DNA of 64,000 bases, taken from Psychrosphaera haliotis. GTDB taxonomy: Bacteria; Pseudomonadota; Gammaproteobacteria; Enterobacterales; Alteromonadaceae. Below the pieces are notes generated by a model, which saw only the letters and a program-made list of their open reading frames with translations, made no database searches and was not told the DNA's origin. Location of the stretch: contig NZ_BAAAFQ010000004.1 in NCBI RefSeq assembly GCF_039523615.1, positions 62,001 to 126,000 on the forward strand, in the 5' to 3' direction. This document shows, piece after piece, positions 9,807 to 18,959 of the stretch (its first letter is position 1; each line of letters begins with the position of its first letter). A program made the position numbers and the translations under genes.

Positions 9807-10586
9807 TTAAAGAAAAAGAGGTCCTAGCTTGGATGTTGGTAGGTTAAATTCTTCCGGGTAATCAACATCGATTAAATATAGCCCATTTGGTTTAGCTGTT
9901 TCTGCCGCTTGTGTTCTGTCTTTTTTAGCCAAAACCTCCGCCATCCACTCTACTGGTTTGTCGCCCTTGCCAACAGCAATTAGACTACCCGCAATATTTC
10001 TAACCATATGATGAACAAACGCATTCGCTTTTATGTCTATTACAATATAACTGCCTTTACGAGTGACATTTACAAAGTGAACAAATCGATTGGGGGAATT
10101 TGATTGGCATTGTGCTGCACGAAACGAAGAGAAGTCATTTTCGCCCAACAGACACTGTGCTGCTTGCTGCATATCGTCTGCATTAAGTGGCATGTGATAA
10201 TGGCTCAACCCTTTATTTAAAATACCAGGTCTTAGCTTTTCATTATAAATAACATATTTGTAACGTCTAGCCGTTGCAGAAAAACGCGCATGAAAGTCAT
10301 CAGGTACTTCTTTCATCCATGTAACCGCGATTGCGTCAGGTAGGTTAGCATTGATGCCCATGGTCCAGCCGCGTTCACCACGAACAGACTCAGTGTCAAA
10401 ATGAACAACCTGACCAGTACCATGAACACCGGCATCAGTTCGACCAGCGCAAAATACATCAACTTTATGATTGGCAACTTGTGTTAGCGCAGCTTCAAGG
10501 CACTCTTGAACAGTGGCTACATCTCTTTGTCTCTGCCAGCCAAAAAATTGTGCCCCATCGTACTCTATACCTAACGCTATTCGCAT
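9807..10586 (-). CDS. truA: TruA, tRNA pseudouridine(38-40) synthase
   Basis: TruA isomerises uridines 38-40 in tRNA anticodon arms. The catalytic aspartate is Asp51 in CAGRTDAGVH. Further family motifs are DFHARFSATARRYKY and FVHHMVRNIAGSL. At 259 aa it is typical. It sits between fimV and accD as in Pseudomonas, Shewanella and E. coli relatives, but a strong terminator separates it from fimV. Confidence 0.97.
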   Translation of the reverse strand: MRIALGIEYDGAQFFGWQRQRDVATVQECLEAALTQVANHKVDVFCAGRTDAGVHGTGQVVHFDTESVRGERGWTMGINANLPDAIAVTWMKEVPDDFHARFSATARRYKYVIYNEKLRPGILNKGLSHYHMPLNADDMQQAAQCLLGENDFSSFRAAQCQSNSPNRFVHFVNVTRKGSYIVIDIKANAFVHHMVRNIAGSLIAVGKGDKPVEWMAEVLAKKDRTQAAETAKPNGLYLIDVDYPEEFNLPTSKLGPLFL

Positions 10587-10602
10587 ATTTGTTGCCCTAA
10601 AA

Positions 10603-10635
10603 ATAAAAAACGCAGAATTATAAAAAATCTGCGTT
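10603..10635 (-). terminator. Rho-independent terminator after fimV
   Basis: The minus strand reads AACGCAGA, an AT-rich loop, TCTGCGTT with T6 following. It lies 28 nt past the fimV stop and just before the truA start. Confidence 0.85.
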
Positions 10636-10662
10636 GATTATACTATGAATTGTTATTTGGTT

Positions 10663-13600
10663 TTAATCATTTAATTCATCGAGTAATGACTGAGCCTGCT
10701 CTTTTGCTTCAGGATTATCGCTATTCGCTATCTTATCTAATATTAATTTAGCGTTTTCTACGTCGTCCATCTCAATATATGTTTTAGCTAAATCCAGTTG
10801 CGACGCCATGCCACCAGCTTCTTTATCAACATCCACCGAACCTCGACTAGATGACAGCTCGTCAAAGTCATCTAAGCCAACATCAATATCAAGATCATCC
10901 GGCAAGTCATCGTCATCACCGTCGTCAAGATCATCCATTAAGTTATCAACACTTAAGAAGTCTTCGTTAAGCTCTGACAGTAGCTCTTCGTCTAACTCGG
11001 CATCTTCTGATATCACATCATCATTTTCTAATAATGTGCTTTCCGCTGATTCGATATTTTGTGACTCACTGTCTACGTCACTTTCAAAGTTTTCATCTGA
11101 TAACTCAGCTAACAATTGGTCAAAGTCGGCTTGCTCTAATTCGTCTATTTCAAACGCTTGATCTGACTCAATGTTTTCATCTTGCTCTTTATCTTTATTA
11201 TCTAAATCATCTGACTCTTCTTCTACCGACTCACCAATAACCGTGTCACCATCGGCTAAAAGACTATTAATATCGCTTTCATCAAAACTCGCATTAATTA
11301 AGTCATCATCTAACAAGTCTTGAGCTAATTGATCTTCATCAGCCAATAAGTTTGCAATATCGTCTTCACCAAAATCACCTGGATCTAAGTCTACACCTTC
11401 GGCTAAATCGTCACCAAGCTCATCAATACTGACATCATCCAATGACTCTTCAGTTTCTTCAAATAAGTCTATGCTGTCATTGTTTAACAACTCGTCATCA
11501 ATAACATCGTTTAACTGTGGTATTTCATTATCTTCGGCTTCAAGCTCTTCTTCTGCAGCTTCGTCGTCCATTTCCAATTCAGGATATTCATCCAGCTCAG
11601 TGCTAGGCTCAACGTCTGCAATAGGATGGTCTTCTTCTGACTCATCCGAAGCTAAATCCACTTCTTCATGTGAAGTATCTTCCAAAAATTCATGTTCAGG
11701 ATCTGCTTCTGGCTCAGCTTCAACTTCTGGCTCAGCTTCAACTTCTGGCTCAGCTTCAACTTCTGGCTCAGCTTCTACCTCTGGCTCAGCTTCTACCACT
11801 GGTTCTGCTTCTACCACTGGTTCTGCTTCTACCACTGGTTCAGCTTCAACTTCTGGTTCAGCTTCAACTTCTGGTTCAGCTTCTACCTCTGGCTCAGCTT
11901 CAACTTCTGGCTCAGCTTCAACTTCTGGTTCAGCTTCAACTTCTGGCTCAGCTTCAACTTCTGGCTCAGCTTCAACTTCTGGCTCAGCTTCTATTTCTGG
12001 TTCAACTTCAGCTTCTACCTCTGGTTCAGCTTCTACCTCTGGTTCAGCTTCTACCTCTGGTTCAGCTTCTACCTCTGGTTCAGCTTCTACCTCTGGTTCA
12101 GCTTCTACCTCTGGTTCAGCTTCTACCTCTGGTTCAGCTTCTACCTCTGGTTCAGCTTCTACCTCTGGTTCAGCTTCTACCTCTGGTTCAGCTTCTACCT
12201 CTGGTTCAGCTTCTACCTCTGGTTCAGCTTCCACTTTCGGCTCAGCTGCGTCATCAATCAACGAGTCTATATCGAAGTCATCGTCGTCTTCAGTTTCTAA
12301 TTCTACTTCCGGCTCTGCTTCTATTTCTGGTTCAACTTCAGCTTCTGGCTCAGCTGCGTCATCAATTAACGAGTCTATATCGAAGTCACCGTCGTCTTCA
12401 GTCTCTAATTCTACTTCCGGCTCTGCTTCTATTTCTGGTTCGACTTCAGCTTCTGGGTCAGCTGCGTCATCAATTAACGAGTCTATATCGAAGTCATCCT
12501 CGTCTTCAGGTTCGGCTTTTACTTCTGAATCACCAGCGCCATCAATAAGAGCATCAATATCAAAATCGTCGTCATCTAACTCAACACTATCCGCGGATGA
12601 AGCATCTGAAACTCCATCAATCAATGAGTCAATGTCAAAGTCATCATCTTCTAATTCTATTTCTTCTTCGGCAGAGTCTTCTTGCTCCGCAGGTTCTTCA
12701 GCCTTTGGCGTTTCATCGATTAGCGAATCAATGTCAAAGTCATCATCGTCAGCAGCATCCGTTTGCTCATCAATTTCTTCCGTTGATCCCGCTTCGTCAA
12801 TTAACGAGTCAATATCAAAGTCATCGTCGTCTAGGCCAAGCTCGTCATCTAAATCATTAACACCAGTATCCATATCATCATCTGGCGGCGCAGTTTCATC
12901 CGTATCTTCTGCAGGAAGGCTTTCATTAATTTCAGCCACAATATCGTCAGCATCTAATTCACTGGTTAAATCGTCACCAATGTCATCTTCTGCTTGTTCA
13001 TCATCCATATCTAGAAGAGCATCTATATCATCCGCTTGAACGATTGCTTGGTCATCGTCATCCGCTAAATCAATCTCTTCCAATTCTGAACCATCATCTA
13101 AAAGCTGATCATCGGCTATAGAGTCATCAAACGCGGAATCATCTGAGAGTAACTCATCGTCGTCTAATGGCAGATCATCCAACGAGTCATCATCTAATGG
13201 AACGTCATCTAGTAGGTCGTCTTCCATATCTAGAGAGTCTAAATCATCATCCAATCCAGATAAGTCATCACTAAATGGGTCTAGTGAATCTAAACTGTCA
13301 TCAACATCTAAGTCTGCACTAACACCCATTGCTTCAGAATGGTTAAAGTTTGAATCCATTGGAGCAGCTAAAGGAGAGTTTAAAGGATCTGTTAACGGAT
13401 CCGCGGTTGGAGAGCTTTTTCTTTTAAGAAATAAAGCAAGAGCAACTAATAAAGATATTGAAAGCAGAGAAGATAAAACGATAATGCCAATGGTTGAGGA
13501 TAAGAACTCGCTAATTTGATCTGTTATGCCCTTGTCTTCCGCCTGCGCTTTTGTGATCGCCAACTCTTCTTGTTGCTGAATCAGCAATTCTTCTAACTTT

Positions 13601-14292
13601 GATAAGATTTGTTGTGTTTCATTTCTAAGCTGGCTTTCATTACCCAATGATTGCTCAACATTGGTAAGCTTGTCTGACAACGCCGACAACTTATCTTGCA
13701 ATGCTACATTTTCTTGCTGCAAAGATTGGTTTTGGTTTTTGGCACTATCAAGTTGAGTTTGTATATTCTCAAAAGCCTTAAGTTGCTTTTGTTCTACCTT
13801 TTCAATTTTCTCAGATATTTCTTTTTTCGCGTTAGTAACGTCAACTTGTTTAGCGGCTTCAATTGGAGCTAACGCTACGTCAATTGATTGTTTATTTGCT
13901 TTGCCACTTAATATATCTTTCCACAATTCATCATCTGCGTCTGCGCGCTCTTTTGCATAAAGAGGCTCTACTGACATTACTTCTTTATGGCTAGGGATCT
14001 TTAATATTGTGCCATTTTTTAAACCGTTCAAATTATTGTAATCAAATGACGAAGGGTTTTTCTTGAGAATGGCTACCATAACCTGATAAACAGACACATT
14101 ATTACGGTGTCTGAATTTATTACCCAGTTTCCACATTGTATCTCGGCTAGTGATTGGGCCGTAAGTTTCTCCCATTTCGCCATAGTCGACCCCTTTAGGG
14201 CCTTTTAATTTGTTATCTGCATAAATAGAGGTTGCCGTTGAGAACGACATTATGATTATAAACAAAGCAAATAATTTTAAGCTTGAGCGCAT
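10663..14292 (-). CDS. fimV: FimV-like polar hub / pilus-assembly protein with acidic repeats
   Basis: FimV organises type IV pilus and polar proteins. The order is: signal peptide (residues 1-25), a LysM-like peptidoglycan-binding module (about 40-103), a coiled coil (about 150-255), one membrane span (about 267-290), a huge acidic cytoplasmic region, and the C-terminal FimV TPR-like cap (QLDLAKTYIEMDDVENAKLIL). The cytoplasmic part contains seven FDID(S/A)LID blocks and a tract of more than 25 hexapeptides of the EAEPEV type. At 1209 aa it is very long. The neighbours asd upstream and truA downstream fit fimV. Repeat number is likely variable between strains. Confidence 0.92.
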   Translation of the reverse strand: MRSSLKLFALFIIIMSFSTATSIYADNKLKGPKGVDYGEMGETYGPITSRDTMWKLGNKFRHRNNVSVYQVMVAILKKNPSSFDYNNLNGLKNGTILKIPSHKEVMSVEPLYAKERADADDELWKDILSGKANKQSIDVALAPIEAAKQVDVTNAKKEISEKIEKVEQKQLKAFENIQTQLDSAKNQNQSLQQENVALQDKLSALSDKLTNVEQSLGNESQLRNETQQILSKLEELLIQQQEELAITKAQAEDKGITDQISEFLSSTIGIIVLSSLLSISLLVALALFLKRKSSPTADPLTDPLNSPLAAPMDSNFNHSEAMGVSADLDVDDSLDSLDPFSDDLSGLDDDLDSLDMEDDLLDDVPLDDDSLDDLPLDDDELLSDDSAFDDSIADDQLLDDGSELEEIDLADDDDQAIVQADDIDALLDMDDEQAEDDIGDDLTSELDADDIVAEINESLPAEDTDETAPPDDDMDTGVNDLDDELGLDDDDFDIDSLIDEAGSTEEIDEQTDAADDDDFDIDSLIDETPKAEEPAEQEDSAEEEIELEDDDFDIDSLIDGVSDASSADSVELDDDDFDIDALIDGAGDSEVKAEPEDEDDFDIDSLIDDAADPEAEVEPEIEAEPEVELETEDDGDFDIDSLIDDAAEPEAEVEPEIEAEPEVELETEDDDDFDIDSLIDDAAEPKVEAEPEVEAEPEVEAEPEVEAEPEVEAEPEVEAEPEVEAEPEVEAEPEVEAEPEVEAEPEVEAEPEVEAEPEVEAEVEPEIEAEPEVEAEPEVEAEPEVEAEPEVEAEPEVEAEPEVEAEPEVEAEPEVEAEPVVEAEPVVEAEPVVEAEPEVEAEPEVEAEPEVEAEPEVEAEPEADPEHEFLEDTSHEEVDLASDESEEDHPIADVEPSTELDEYPELEMDDEAAEEELEAEDNEIPQLNDVIDDELLNNDSIDLFEETEESLDDVSIDELGDDLAEGVDLDPGDFGEDDIANLLADEDQLAQDLLDDDLINASFDESDINSLLADGDTVIGESVEEESDDLDNKDKEQDENIESDQAFEIDELEQADFDQLLAELSDENFESDVDSESQNIESAESTLLENDDVISEDAELDEELLSELNEDFLSVDNLMDDLDDGDDDDLPDDLDIDVGLDDFDELSSSRGSVDVDKEAGGMASQLDLAKTYIEMDDVENAKLILDKIANSDNPEAKEQAQSLLDELND
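11704..12240. repeat. 18-bp minisatellite inside fimV
   Basis: The plus strand is a tandem array of an 18-bp unit (ggttcagcttctacctct and close variants) coding for E-A-E-P-E-V. The stretch at about 12012-12231 has roughly 12 near-perfect copies, while 11704-12000 is made of variants (cttctggctcagcttcaa type, accactggttct type). The unit is a multiple of three, so copy-number change keeps the frame. Confidence 0.93.
12240..12500. repeat. ~110-bp near-identical direct repeats in fimV
   Basis: Adjacent blocks beginning at about 12247, 12355 and 12463 repeat the sequence coding for FDIDSLIDDAA plus the following acidic linker (the third only in part). The first two differ at only a few positions, indicating recent duplication. 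Confidence 0.85.
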
Positions 14293-14492
14293 TGATAATT
14301 TCCAGATTCAATATAGTTCCGCCAAATGCGGTAAAAGTTTGTTGATGCAGTTGTTTTTAAGAAAATGTATTGGTTAAAACCACATTAAAATACCTGCATT
14401 CAACTTTAATTATTTAAACACTTTAAAAAAGTAAAGCAAAGCTTGTACCACTTAATTCTGTCAAGTTTATGTCTCTTTATTAAATTTAGACC

Positions 14493-14522
14493 AAAAAAAA
14501 GCCCCGATACAACCGAGGCTTA
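14493..14522 (-). terminator. Terminator after asd
   Basis: The minus strand forms AAGCCTCG/CGGGGCTT (with a G-T pair) followed by eight Ts. The remaining ~200 nt before fimV have no gene and should hold the fimV promoter. Confidence 0.75.
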
Positions 14523-14539
14523 GGAAACTATCGATTTAA

Positions 14540-15559
14540 TTATAGATAGTCTTTTATTAATAACTCTGCAATTTGCAGGCTATTTGTTGCCGCCCCTTTA
14601 CGAACGTTATCGGCCACTACCCATAAATTTATACCGTTAGGGTGAGAAATATCTTCACGAACACGGCCAACAAAAGTTTGGTCTTGGCCACTTGCATGGC
14701 TCACCTGGGTTGGAAACTCTTTGTCTTCTCTCATTAAAACAACGCCAGGCGCCTGCTCGAGTAGCTGTTTAACATCTTCTGCTGATACTGGTTGACGTAG
14801 TTCAACGTGAATTGACTCTGCATGACCGTAAAAAACAGGCACACGAACGGCAGTTGGGTTAACACGGATAGTTTCATCACCCATTATTTTATGTGTTTCC
14901 CACACCATTTTCATTTCTTCACGTGTATAGCCATTATCTTCAAATGAATCTATTTGAGGGATTACGTTAAATGCCATTTGTACCGGAAACGCTTCTGTTT
15001 CCACCGGGCGGCCATTCATCAGCTGAGCGGTTTGAGACACGAGTTCGTCGATGCCTTTTTTACCTGCGCCACTTACTGATTGGTAAGTACTAACATTGAT
15101 TCGGTCAATTCCATAAGCGTCGTGTAATGGCTTAAGGGCAACTAACATTTGAATTGTAGAGCAATTTGGGTTGGCAATAATATTTCTATTTCTAAAGTCA
15201 GCTAATGCATGAGGGTTAACTTCAGGGATCACCAACGGAATTTCAGGCTCGTAGCGGTAAAAAGATGTGTTGTCGATAACAACAACGCCTAAATCAGCTG
15301 CGATAGGTGCATAACGCATGGACGCGTCAGAACCAGCGCTAAAAATAGCTAATTGTACTTGGCTCCAATCAAACTCAGCGGCGTCTAGTACCTCAATGTC
15401 TTTACCTTTGAACGATATTGTTTCACCTGCTGAGCGCTCGCTTCCTAAAGGGAATAACTCTCCAACTGGAAATTTTCTATCTGCTAATCCTTCAATAATG
15501 TTTTGCCCCACTAATCCTGTGGCGCCTAAAATTGCAATATTATATTTTTGTTCTGACAT
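14540..15559 (-). CDS. asd: Aspartate-semialdehyde dehydrogenase (asd / usg family)
   Basis: This NADP enzyme makes aspartate semialdehyde for lysine, threonine, methionine and diaminopimelate. The Rossmann motif GATGLVG is at 12-18 and the catalytic Cys133 is present in NPNCSTIQ. The position next to pdxB and fimV is the one occupied by the Asd paralogue Usg in enterics, which lacks catalytic function. Here the nucleophilic Cys is retained, so it is probably a working dehydrogenase. Length 339 aa is normal. Confidence 0.9.
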   Translation of the reverse strand: MSEQKYNIAILGATGLVGQNIIEGLADRKFPVGELFPLGSERSAGETISFKGKDIEVLDAAEFDWSQVQLAIFSAGSDASMRYAPIAADLGVVVIDNTSFYRYEPEIPLVIPEVNPHALADFRNRNIIANPNCSTIQMLVALKPLHDAYGIDRINVSTYQSVSGAGKKGIDELVSQTAQLMNGRPVETEAFPVQMAFNVIPQIDSFEDNGYTREEMKMVWETHKIMGDETIRVNPTAVRVPVFYGHAESIHVELRQPVSAEDVKQLLEQAPGVVLMREDKEFPTQVSHASGQDQTFVGRVREDISHPNGINLWVVADNVRKGAATNSLQIAELLIKDYL

Positions 15560-15566
15560 TGTTTCT

Positions 15567-16739
15567 CTACTTAATATGGAATCCGAGCGAACTGAGTTGC
15601 TCTGCTAATTCAGGTTGCTGACAGTTTACCGAAATTGACGACCATTCGCGACGTATTGGGTAGTTTTTTCTCAACCAATCAAAACTATGCTCGTTTAATA
15701 GATTTCTGAATAAACTATCGTCTCGTCTAACGTCGTAAACAGTATGTATTAGTGTTTTAAGTGGGTTGTTAGGTGCAATAGTGAAAGTCTTGCTGACTTC
15801 ATTATTAACAGTTTTATCTTTATTTAGAGTAATTGATGATATTGCCGCTTCAGGTAAAAAGTCTTTTAACTGGGCTGTTGCTGCGACATTTAACAATTGG
15901 CACACGTTTTTATACAGCATTTCTGTGCCTGTCGCTTTGCCTTCTAAACTGTAGCCTGCAATGTGTGCACTTGTTAGGTCACAATGAGGGATCAACGCTT
16001 GCAGTGGATTTGGCTCTCCTTCCCATACATCCAGCACTAACTTTATATTTGGCTTACCAGATAAACTTCGTTGCGTAATATGCTCTAGTAGCGCGGTATT
16101 GTCTATCACCTCACCTCGACTGGCATTTATTAAACATACATTGTCTTTGAGTAGTGTCAGGTTATTGGCATTCAACAAGTGGTGAGTAGGATGCGTGCCT
16201 GTCGACGTTAGCGGTGTATGAAAAGTAATAATGTCTGCATTCGCGATAGCATATTCAAAATCGACATAAGTTTTTTCTAGGGTTGAGCTTTTAAACGGAT
16301 CGCATAATAAAGTCTCAATACCTAAAACTGTTAATTTATGATGCAGGTTTTGGCCAATGTTACCTAACCCAATGATCGCCACTTTTTTGTTACTAACGTC
16401 TATTTGATATTTTTCCGCTAATACAAACAACGCATTAATTACAAACTCTGCCACGGAGTTAGCATTGCACCCCGGAGCTGAACTAAAGGCAATGCCTCGA
16501 TTCGACAACTCTGCTTTATCAATATGATCTTCGCCAATAGTTGCAGTACCAACAAACTTTAATGAATTGGCTTGGGAAAGAAGACTTGCATTTACTTTAG
16601 TAATTGACCGAACAAGCAATACATCTGCATCAACTAAATCACTCGCTTGCAAACTTCGCCCTGAAAATCTCACTACTGTGCCAATATCTGCAAAAAAGGC
16701 CTCAGCATAGGGAATGTTTTCATCAATTAAAATTTTCAT
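15567..16739 (-). CDS. pdxB: PdxB, erythronate-4-phosphate dehydrogenase
   Basis: PdxB oxidises 4-phosphoerythronate in the DXP-dependent pyridoxal phosphate pathway. It has a D-2-hydroxyacid dehydrogenase fold with NAD motif GLGNIGQNL, active-site segments NASRGEVID and HIAGYSLEGKATGTEM, and the PdxB-specific C-terminal dimerisation domain. I start at MKILIDENIPYAE (16739); five upstream codons run through the fabB terminator. The product is 390 aa. It is followed 7 nt later by asd. Confidence 0.95.
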   Translation of the reverse strand: MKILIDENIPYAEAFFADIGTVVRFSGRSLQASDLVDADVLLVRSITKVNASLLSQANSLKFVGTATIGEDHIDKAELSNRGIAFSSAPGCNANSVAEFVINALFVLAEKYQIDVSNKKVAIIGLGNIGQNLHHKLTVLGIETLLCDPFKSSTLEKTYVDFEYAIANADIITFHTPLTSTGTHPTHHLLNANNLTLLKDNVCLINASRGEVIDNTALLEHITQRSLSGKPNIKLVLDVWEGEPNPLQALIPHCDLTSAHIAGYSLEGKATGTEMLYKNVCQLLNVAATAQLKDFLPEAAISSITLNKDKTVNNEVSKTFTIAPNNPLKTLIHTVYDVRRDDSLFRNLLNEHSFDWLRKNYPIRREWSSISVNCQQPELAEQLSSLGFHIK

Positions 16740-16754
16740 AGGAAATCCAGTCAT

Positions 16755-16790
16755 TAAAAAACCCGAATAAGTTTAACGCCTATTCGGGTT
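16755..16790 (-). terminator. Rho-independent terminator after fabB
   Basis: The minus strand forms AACCCGAATA / TATTCGGGTT (10 bp) with a 10-nt loop, then a T run. It lies just upstream of pdxB. Confidence 0.88.
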
Positions 16791-16814
16791 GTAAAATACG
16801 AGTTTTATAAATAT

Positions 16815-18023
16815 TTATACTTTTTTAAATACTAACGTCGCATTTGTACCACCAAAACCAAAACTGTTTGACATTGCTGTGGTAATTTCAGCTGGCGTAG
16901 CCTCAGTAATTATATTTAGACCTTCCGCTTTTTCATCTAAATTTGCAATATTAACGGAAGGCGCTACAAATTTATTTTCCATCATTAACAAGCTGTAAAT
17001 TGCTTCATGCACTCCGGCTGCACCTAAGGCGTGCCCCGTCATTGCTTTTGTTGCAGAAATCATAGGCGATTTACCTGCAAATACGTTCTGAATTGCACCT
17101 AACTCTTTAACATCACCTACTGGCGTGCTCGTGCCATGAGTATTCAAATAATCAATTGGCCCGTCTACAGTGCTTAACGCCATTTGCATACAACGTTCAG
17201 CACCCTCGCCCGATGGCGCAACCATATCAAAGCCATCAGAAGTGGCACCATAACCTACAACTTCTGCATAAATCTTAGCACCCCGAGCTTTGGCATGTTC
17301 GTACTCTTCAACAACAACCATACCGCCGCCACCAGAGATCACAAAACCATCTCTATCCGCGTCGTAAGTTCTTGAAGCTACTTCCGGGGTTTCATTATAC
17401 TTTGTTGAAAGCGCGCCCATAGCGTCAAACATACCTGCAAGTGTCCAGTCAACTTCTTCACCACCACCGGCAAAAACGATGTCTTGTTTACCTAACTGAA
17501 TCTGCTCTAGAGCATGACCAATACAGTGCGCTGAAGTAGCACACGCTGAACTTATAGAGTAGTTTACGCCCTTAATTTTAAATGGCGTTGCCAATGTAGC
17601 TGAACAGGTACTGCTCATAGTGCGAGGAACTTGATAAGGCCCAACACGTTTTACGCCTTTTTCACGAAGTGTGTCGCAAGCCATAATTTGATTTTTAGAT
17701 GACGCTCCACCAGAACCAGCTAACAAACCAGTACGTGGGTTAGATACCATTTCATCTGTTAAGCCTGAATCAGCAATGGCTTCTTTCATTGCAATGTAAG
17801 CGTATGCTGAAGCTTCACCCATAAATCGTATTGCTTTACGGTCTATGTGTTCAGTAATATCGATATCAATATTGCCCCACACCTGCGACCTAAGCTTGTA
17901 CTCTTTGAACTGCTCTGACGCTGTTATTCCAGACTTGCCTTCTTTTAAGCTTGCTAAAACTTCATCTTTATTGTTGCCGATGCTCGACACAATCCCCATA
18001 CCAGTAATAACTGCTCTTTTCAT
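16815..18023 (-). CDS. fabB: FabB, 3-oxoacyl-ACP synthase I
   Basis: FabB elongates acyl-ACP and is required for unsaturated fatty acids. Starting at MKRAVITGMG (18023, RBS AGGAT) gives 402 aa. The catalytic Cys161 is in SISSACATSAHC, and the two histidine motifs NTHGTSTPVGD and KAMTGHALGAAG are intact. It is monocistronic with its own terminator and runs divergently from mnmC. Confidence 0.96.
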   Translation of the reverse strand: MKRAVITGMGIVSSIGNNKDEVLASLKEGKSGITASEQFKEYKLRSQVWGNIDIDITEHIDRKAIRFMGEASAYAYIAMKEAIADSGLTDEMVSNPRTGLLAGSGGASSKNQIMACDTLREKGVKRVGPYQVPRTMSSTCSATLATPFKIKGVNYSISSACATSAHCIGHALEQIQLGKQDIVFAGGGEEVDWTLAGMFDAMGALSTKYNETPEVASRTYDADRDGFVISGGGGMVVVEEYEHAKARGAKIYAEVVGYGATSDGFDMVAPSGEGAERCMQMALSTVDGPIDYLNTHGTSTPVGDVKELGAIQNVFAGKSPMISATKAMTGHALGAAGVHEAIYSLLMMENKFVAPSVNIANLDEKAEGLNIITEATPAEITTAMSNSFGFGGTNATLVFKKV

Positions 18024-18210
18024 AACTATCCTAATTATTGAGTCTTCAACGATAAATTTTGTCAGTATTCTACGCACTTTTATAATCTAACTGGTCTAAT
18101 TTCAGCGCACAAGTGTTAGCTCAATTAATTTTTTATTAAAGTAACGTTACCTTTTTGAAAACAAACACGTAAAATTTACTTAAATCAGTGTAATTTATTG
18201 AGATGAAGTT

Positions 18211-18951
18211 TTGATTAATAATGCAAATTTAAAGTTCGACGAGAATGGTGTTCCTTACTCCAGTGACTTTGACGATATATACTTTTCTAAAAAAGATGGT
18301 ATCGCTGAAACAACTTATGTGTTTTTAAAGCACAATGGGATCCCGTCTAGGTTTAAAAATACTGGTTGTTTTCATATTGCTGAAACTGGTTTTGGTACGG
18401 GTTTAAATTTATTGGTTACCTGGCAACAATTAAACCTGGCCAATCAATCTAACCCATCTCCGGTTAAGCTAAAATTTACGACATTTGAAAAATACCCACT
18501 GTCAAAGTCTGACTTAACATCGACTTTATCAGCTTGGCCTAAGTTTAAATCACTATCAGTTCAGCTATTAAACGCGTATCCAGAAAAATTATTGGATGAC
18601 AATACTATGATCCTTGAAAATGGCAACGTTGAACTACGGCTAATCATTGGTGATGTGAATGAGTCGATTACGAACCTTGATGTCAGTAACAATGAGGTGG
18701 ATGCATGGTATCTCGACGGTTTTGCGCCAAGTAAAAATCCCGATATGTGGACAGAAAACCTATTCAACAACATGCGACGTCTAACAAAAGAGCAAGGTAC
18801 AATTGCTACCTTTACTGCTGCAGGACATGTAAGGCGCGGATTAATAAAGGCTGGATTTGATGTTATAAAATATAAAGGTTTTGGCTACAAGCGAGACATG
18901 GTTGCGTCTAGAGGTATTTTAGACAGATTTGAATCTGACTCAGGTAAATAA
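18211..18951 (+). CDS. mnmC2: MnmC N-terminal half: tRNA mnm5s2U34 methyltransferase (MnmC2-like)
   Basis: This 246-aa protein matches the methyltransferase domain of MnmC, which methylates nm5(s2)U34 in tRNA with SAM. It carries the SAM motif ETGFGTGLNLL and DAWYLDGFAPSKNPDMW. The only plausible start is TTG at 18211 after a GAGATGAAG purine stretch. In E. coli this domain is fused to the FAD oxidoreductase. Here a TAA at 18949 closes the frame, and the second domain begins 8 nt later in another frame. A sequencing error or frameshift is possible. Confidence 0.87.
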   Translation: MINNANLKFDENGVPYSSDFDDIYFSKKDGIAETTYVFLKHNGIPSRFKNTGCFHIAETGFGTGLNLLVTWQQLNLANQSNPSPVKLKFTTFEKYPLSKSDLTSTLSAWPKFKSLSVQLLNAYPEKLLDDNTMILENGNVELRLIIGDVNESITNLDVSNNEVDAWYLDGFAPSKNPDMWTENLFNNMRRLTKEQGTIATFTAAGHVRRGLIKAGFDVIKYKGFGYKRDMVASRGILDRFESDSGK

Positions 18952-18959
18952 AAACAGAC

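Noticed and set aside
11692..12548. Further long frames in the fimV repeat tract
   Set aside because: Leu/Gln- and Phe/Trp-rich repeats are frame artefacts of the 18-bp minisatellite.
11471..13039. A 522-codon Ser/Ala/Thr/Gly-rich frame opposite fimV
   Set aside because: It is the antisense shadow of the acidic repeat region; the repetitive codons of fimV keep the other strand open. No RBS or protein-like complexity.
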